Below, in pieces: positions 61,054 through 64,000 of a DNA stretch of 64,000 bases (positions within the stretch are counted from its first letter, which is position 1; each line of letters begins with the position of its first letter). Source of the stretch: Holothuria scabra (Eukaryota; Echinodermata; Holothuroidea; Aspidochirotida; Holothuriidae); NCBI GenBank assembly GCA_037179385.1, contig CM074179.1, positions 73,955,719 to 74,019,718 of the forward strand. The letters are read 5' to 3'. Below the pieces are notes generated by a model. It did not search any database. It had not been told where the DNA came from and saw only the letters and a program-made list of their open reading frames with translations. The position numbers and the translations under genes are program-made.

Positions 61054-64000
61054 TAGACATTTTGCAAAAATTCCACTTACCAGTTTCAATTGGTTCCAAA
61101 AAGTTAAAAAGGATTTTCGAAAGAATTTAGTTCATGCAGATGGTAGATTTGTATTTCCCTTTGTGGTCTATCCACTTTCCCAAAGAGTAACATTTGAAAC
61201 ATTTCGAGTTCAAGCATTCTTAAAGCAAAGCGTTTCAAAGCGAGTGTTCAGTTGGGTAAAACCGTTTAGAATCACATCATTGGTAATGGTTCATTCAAAT
61301 TGTGATAAGTTAGAGGTAAATGAAATAAGCAATATTTCAAGAAGCCTTTATGCAATAACTTAAAATGACGTTTCAGTTTCACTAGTTTTTTGGTTTAAAA
61401 AGACATTGTAGGGGCAGGTGTTGCAATGGATTCTTTGGAATTCCTGTTGGAAAACTAAAAGCCTGTACTTAATTTTGAGTTTCAATGTTTATGTGTTTAG
61501 GAAAATAGAGCACCGTTTTCAGGGACAAGAATAGAAAAAGAAATATGAAGAAAGATGTATATGGCTGTAATATTGCATTCCCATTGTATAAAAAGTATCT
61601 ATCGATGTTAGATAGTTAGAAGGTTTAGCGGCTCAGTTTCTAACTGTTTGGTATTCGTCGGGAAAGACACGACATTTTTTAATAACTGTGACTCACTGCC
61701 TTGTAAATTCGATTCCTTGGCTTATATTCCGGTACTACGCACAGCGGCAACAGACCTCTCGTCTGCAAAACGAATGGTTTAACCACTTTGACTTCGCAGT
61801 CGGTTGGTGTGATCATGCTTTTTGTTCGCATACGTTGGCTATATGTGTCAAACATGCGTATTAACGAATGAAACACAAAATAAAAAAAATAAATAAAAAA
61901 GAAGCATTCTTAGATTTAAGAAACATGGAAATTATTTTGCTTCCCAATCCATTTGAAAAGTTTCGAGATTCACATTTAAAATTCGCAAAGTACCCCAATA
62001 GGGAACTGGAGATGTCTGGGTAGATGATCAAAGAAATTATTATAAGACGGAGGGCGGTTGGGGTGGTATCTAAGTTGTGACGTGAAGTTACTCTGTACTA
62101 ATATTGGTAAATAACAGAAACGGGTGCTTAAGGATGATCGAGACAAACCACTGCGTTCTATAGTGACTGATGCCTTAAAAGAATAGGCAAAAGCAATTTG
62201 GCAGGGACACAGCACATTTGAAAGAACCCAGACACCAAGCTCCAACTTTTCTGAAAGAAAATCTGCCTTGCAGACTTGAAAAAGGGCGAAAAATGTCGCC
62301 AATTTTGTACTTGAAAACGAACGAGTCTGTTTCATTAATATTTATGAAGCTTTTCTCAGACGCCATGGATTCACTTTGTTTTGTAGACTATATCACGGAT
62401 TTTTGTATAGCAGTCCGTGTATGTGCTGCATTCGCTGTTATGGAAAAGTTGCACTGTGCATGCACCTCAATCGCGACTAGCAGTAACGGATATATACTTT
62501 AGGGCTTGGGGTATATTATAACTGCAAGCTTTTCGGTACACAATGTGCCCAAAATAGAAAATGAATTAAGGTGACTTCCTCTCCATAGCTGCAAGTCGTA
62601 TCTGCCAAGCTTTTGAAGTTCTGAGTTACGGCTGTTCAAACAACCCTTCAAAATCGCCTGAAAGGAGTTCTTTACAATGCCACATTCTCATTTGGAACCA
62701 GCAAGATACAGGGCACGGCTTCATTTTTTTTTTTTTTTTTCATTTTTTCACAAACAAATTGCAGTAATATTCGTGTTATTTGTTGGGAGCACTTTGGTGA
62801 GTTGCTTCGAACATGCCCGTATGTGACGGTACTGTTTACACTTGTAAGAAGGTACTAAAACTAAAAGCATAGACTGTTCCAACTATCTTCGTTTACGAAA
62901 TTGCACCGTCATCACAATCTAAGCTAGTTGTGCTGTGAGGTATTCGGGTCATGAAAGTGCAAAAGAAACGTTACAAATGTGCAACATTACACTTCATTTG
63001 TAACGAAAGCAATACCGCACAAAGGCTAACGTTAGTGTTTAGCTCAGGCCGAGACTAACGTATCGTACCCACACTCGCACTCTGCCGTATGAGTAATTGC
63101 CAATCTGGCTAGAACGGATCACTCAGAGAAAGTGAAACCATGACGTAATGGCCTCCTCGACCAACTCGAAAATACTTCAAAGTTTTCTTTAAGTTTCCTC
63201 CGAGGTCAAACCATTTTGAACTAATGCTGCTAGAGGACATTGTTTCACAATATTTTCAACGTCCTGAAATAGTTTTCATAAGCTTTTGGACTGTTCGTTT
63301 AAATGTTCAAATAGGTAACGCCCTCCATATCAAAGGAATAAAAGTAAGTCTTTTTGAGCGGAAAGAGTGTCTCTCGGGTAAAGAGAGGGCATTACGTTTT
63401 TAACAATAATTTTCAATATAGAATATATTTTACAAAACTGAGATGTAGGTATGTCATTTCTTTTAAGGGCAGCAATGAAACGGAACGGCTGATCAAGGAA
63501 TTTTTTTTTTTTTTTTTTTTTTTTGCTCCTATCACCGATAACCAGCATATGTTTGGAGATCGATTATTCCAGTGTTTAAGAAAATAACGATTAGGGCGGA
63601 TCAAGCTTCTAACTCACGAAATAGTTTGAAAGGTGAACAACATTTTGGCTAGTGGGAGAACGTGCTTTATGCTAAGGTGGGTGCCACCAGCGGTAGGCGC
63701 AGAACGTACAGAAAACCACAAGGACATCCAAAAATGAACTTTTCCAAGTTTGGGCACTATTAAGACGCTGGGTAATGTTTTTGGTGGGCAAAACTTCTTG
63801 CTCATACATATTGTTTAATATTTTCTCAGGTAATAATTAAAATTAGCTGAACAACACACGTGTAACCATTTCGTGCTTCGCATTTCTTCGTATAGCGGAG
63901 CAATGGTGCTAAAATTTGAATCACACTTTCAACATCGTTAGCACTTACAACACAGGAACCTTGCTTGTTCTGTCTCAACATGAAATCAAGCTCTAGTTTA
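61054..64000. other. No gene recognised
   Basis: Short ORFs on both strands without family resemblance. Poly-T tracts occur at about 62725-62740 and 63501-63524. A weak, diverged family X-like patch lies near 63680-63740. Confidence 0.4.

Overview
The window is eukaryotic nuclear DNA: AT-rich, gene-poor and full of repeats. It has introns with GT..AG borders, long (TA)n and (TATG)n microsatellites and several families of metazoan transposable elements. Dense TAGGCCTA-type words (22.1-23.0 kb), Penelope-like elements, CR1/L2-type LINEs and immunoglobulin-domain exons suggest a marine invertebrate deuterostome, probably an echinoderm (sea cucumber is my best guess). That assignment is inference. 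No housekeeping gene and no intact RNA gene was found.

Layout. 0-12.6 kb: SINE-like sequence, microsatellites, a 5'-truncated Penelope-like element (PLE-C), a tandem repeat family, a tRNA-derived fragment and a 558-bp inverted-repeat MITE. 12.6-23.6 kb: a candidate 11-kb CACTA-like DNA transposon (CACTGTAAAAAAA ends, TA on both sides). It carries two decayed minus-strand genes, a TNP2-like transposase relative and a PB1/SAMD3-like protein with clean splice sites, plus two unassigned exons and a nested piggyBac-type MITE. 27.1-27.9 kb: a small two-exon gene for a secreted Ig-domain protein; a second Ig-type exon with the same intron phase lies at 41.6 kb. Between them are a dead CR1/L2-type LINE, two Penelope-like elements (PLE-B with direct and PLE-A with inverted pseudo-LTRs), a MITE and low-complexity sequence. 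42-54 kb: another SINE-like copy, dead LINE fragments on both strands, a TA-flanked MITE, a dead Ty3/Gypsy pol and diverged repeats. 54.2-61.1 kb: a perfect 95-bp-arm hairpin joined to a 1.5-kb segment that recurs almost unchanged 5.2 kb away, where a partial extra unit with a 670-bp period precedes it. 61.1-64 kb: nothing recognised.

The only likely host genes are the Ig-domain exons. Everything else that codes is transposon-derived and mostly broken. The points most worth following are the PB1-like/TNP2-like pair inside one candidate transposon, the contrasting pseudo-LTR layouts of the two larger PLE copies with possible hammerhead remnants, the long perfect hairpin with its young duplication, and the Ig exons, which could be joined in alternative ways.
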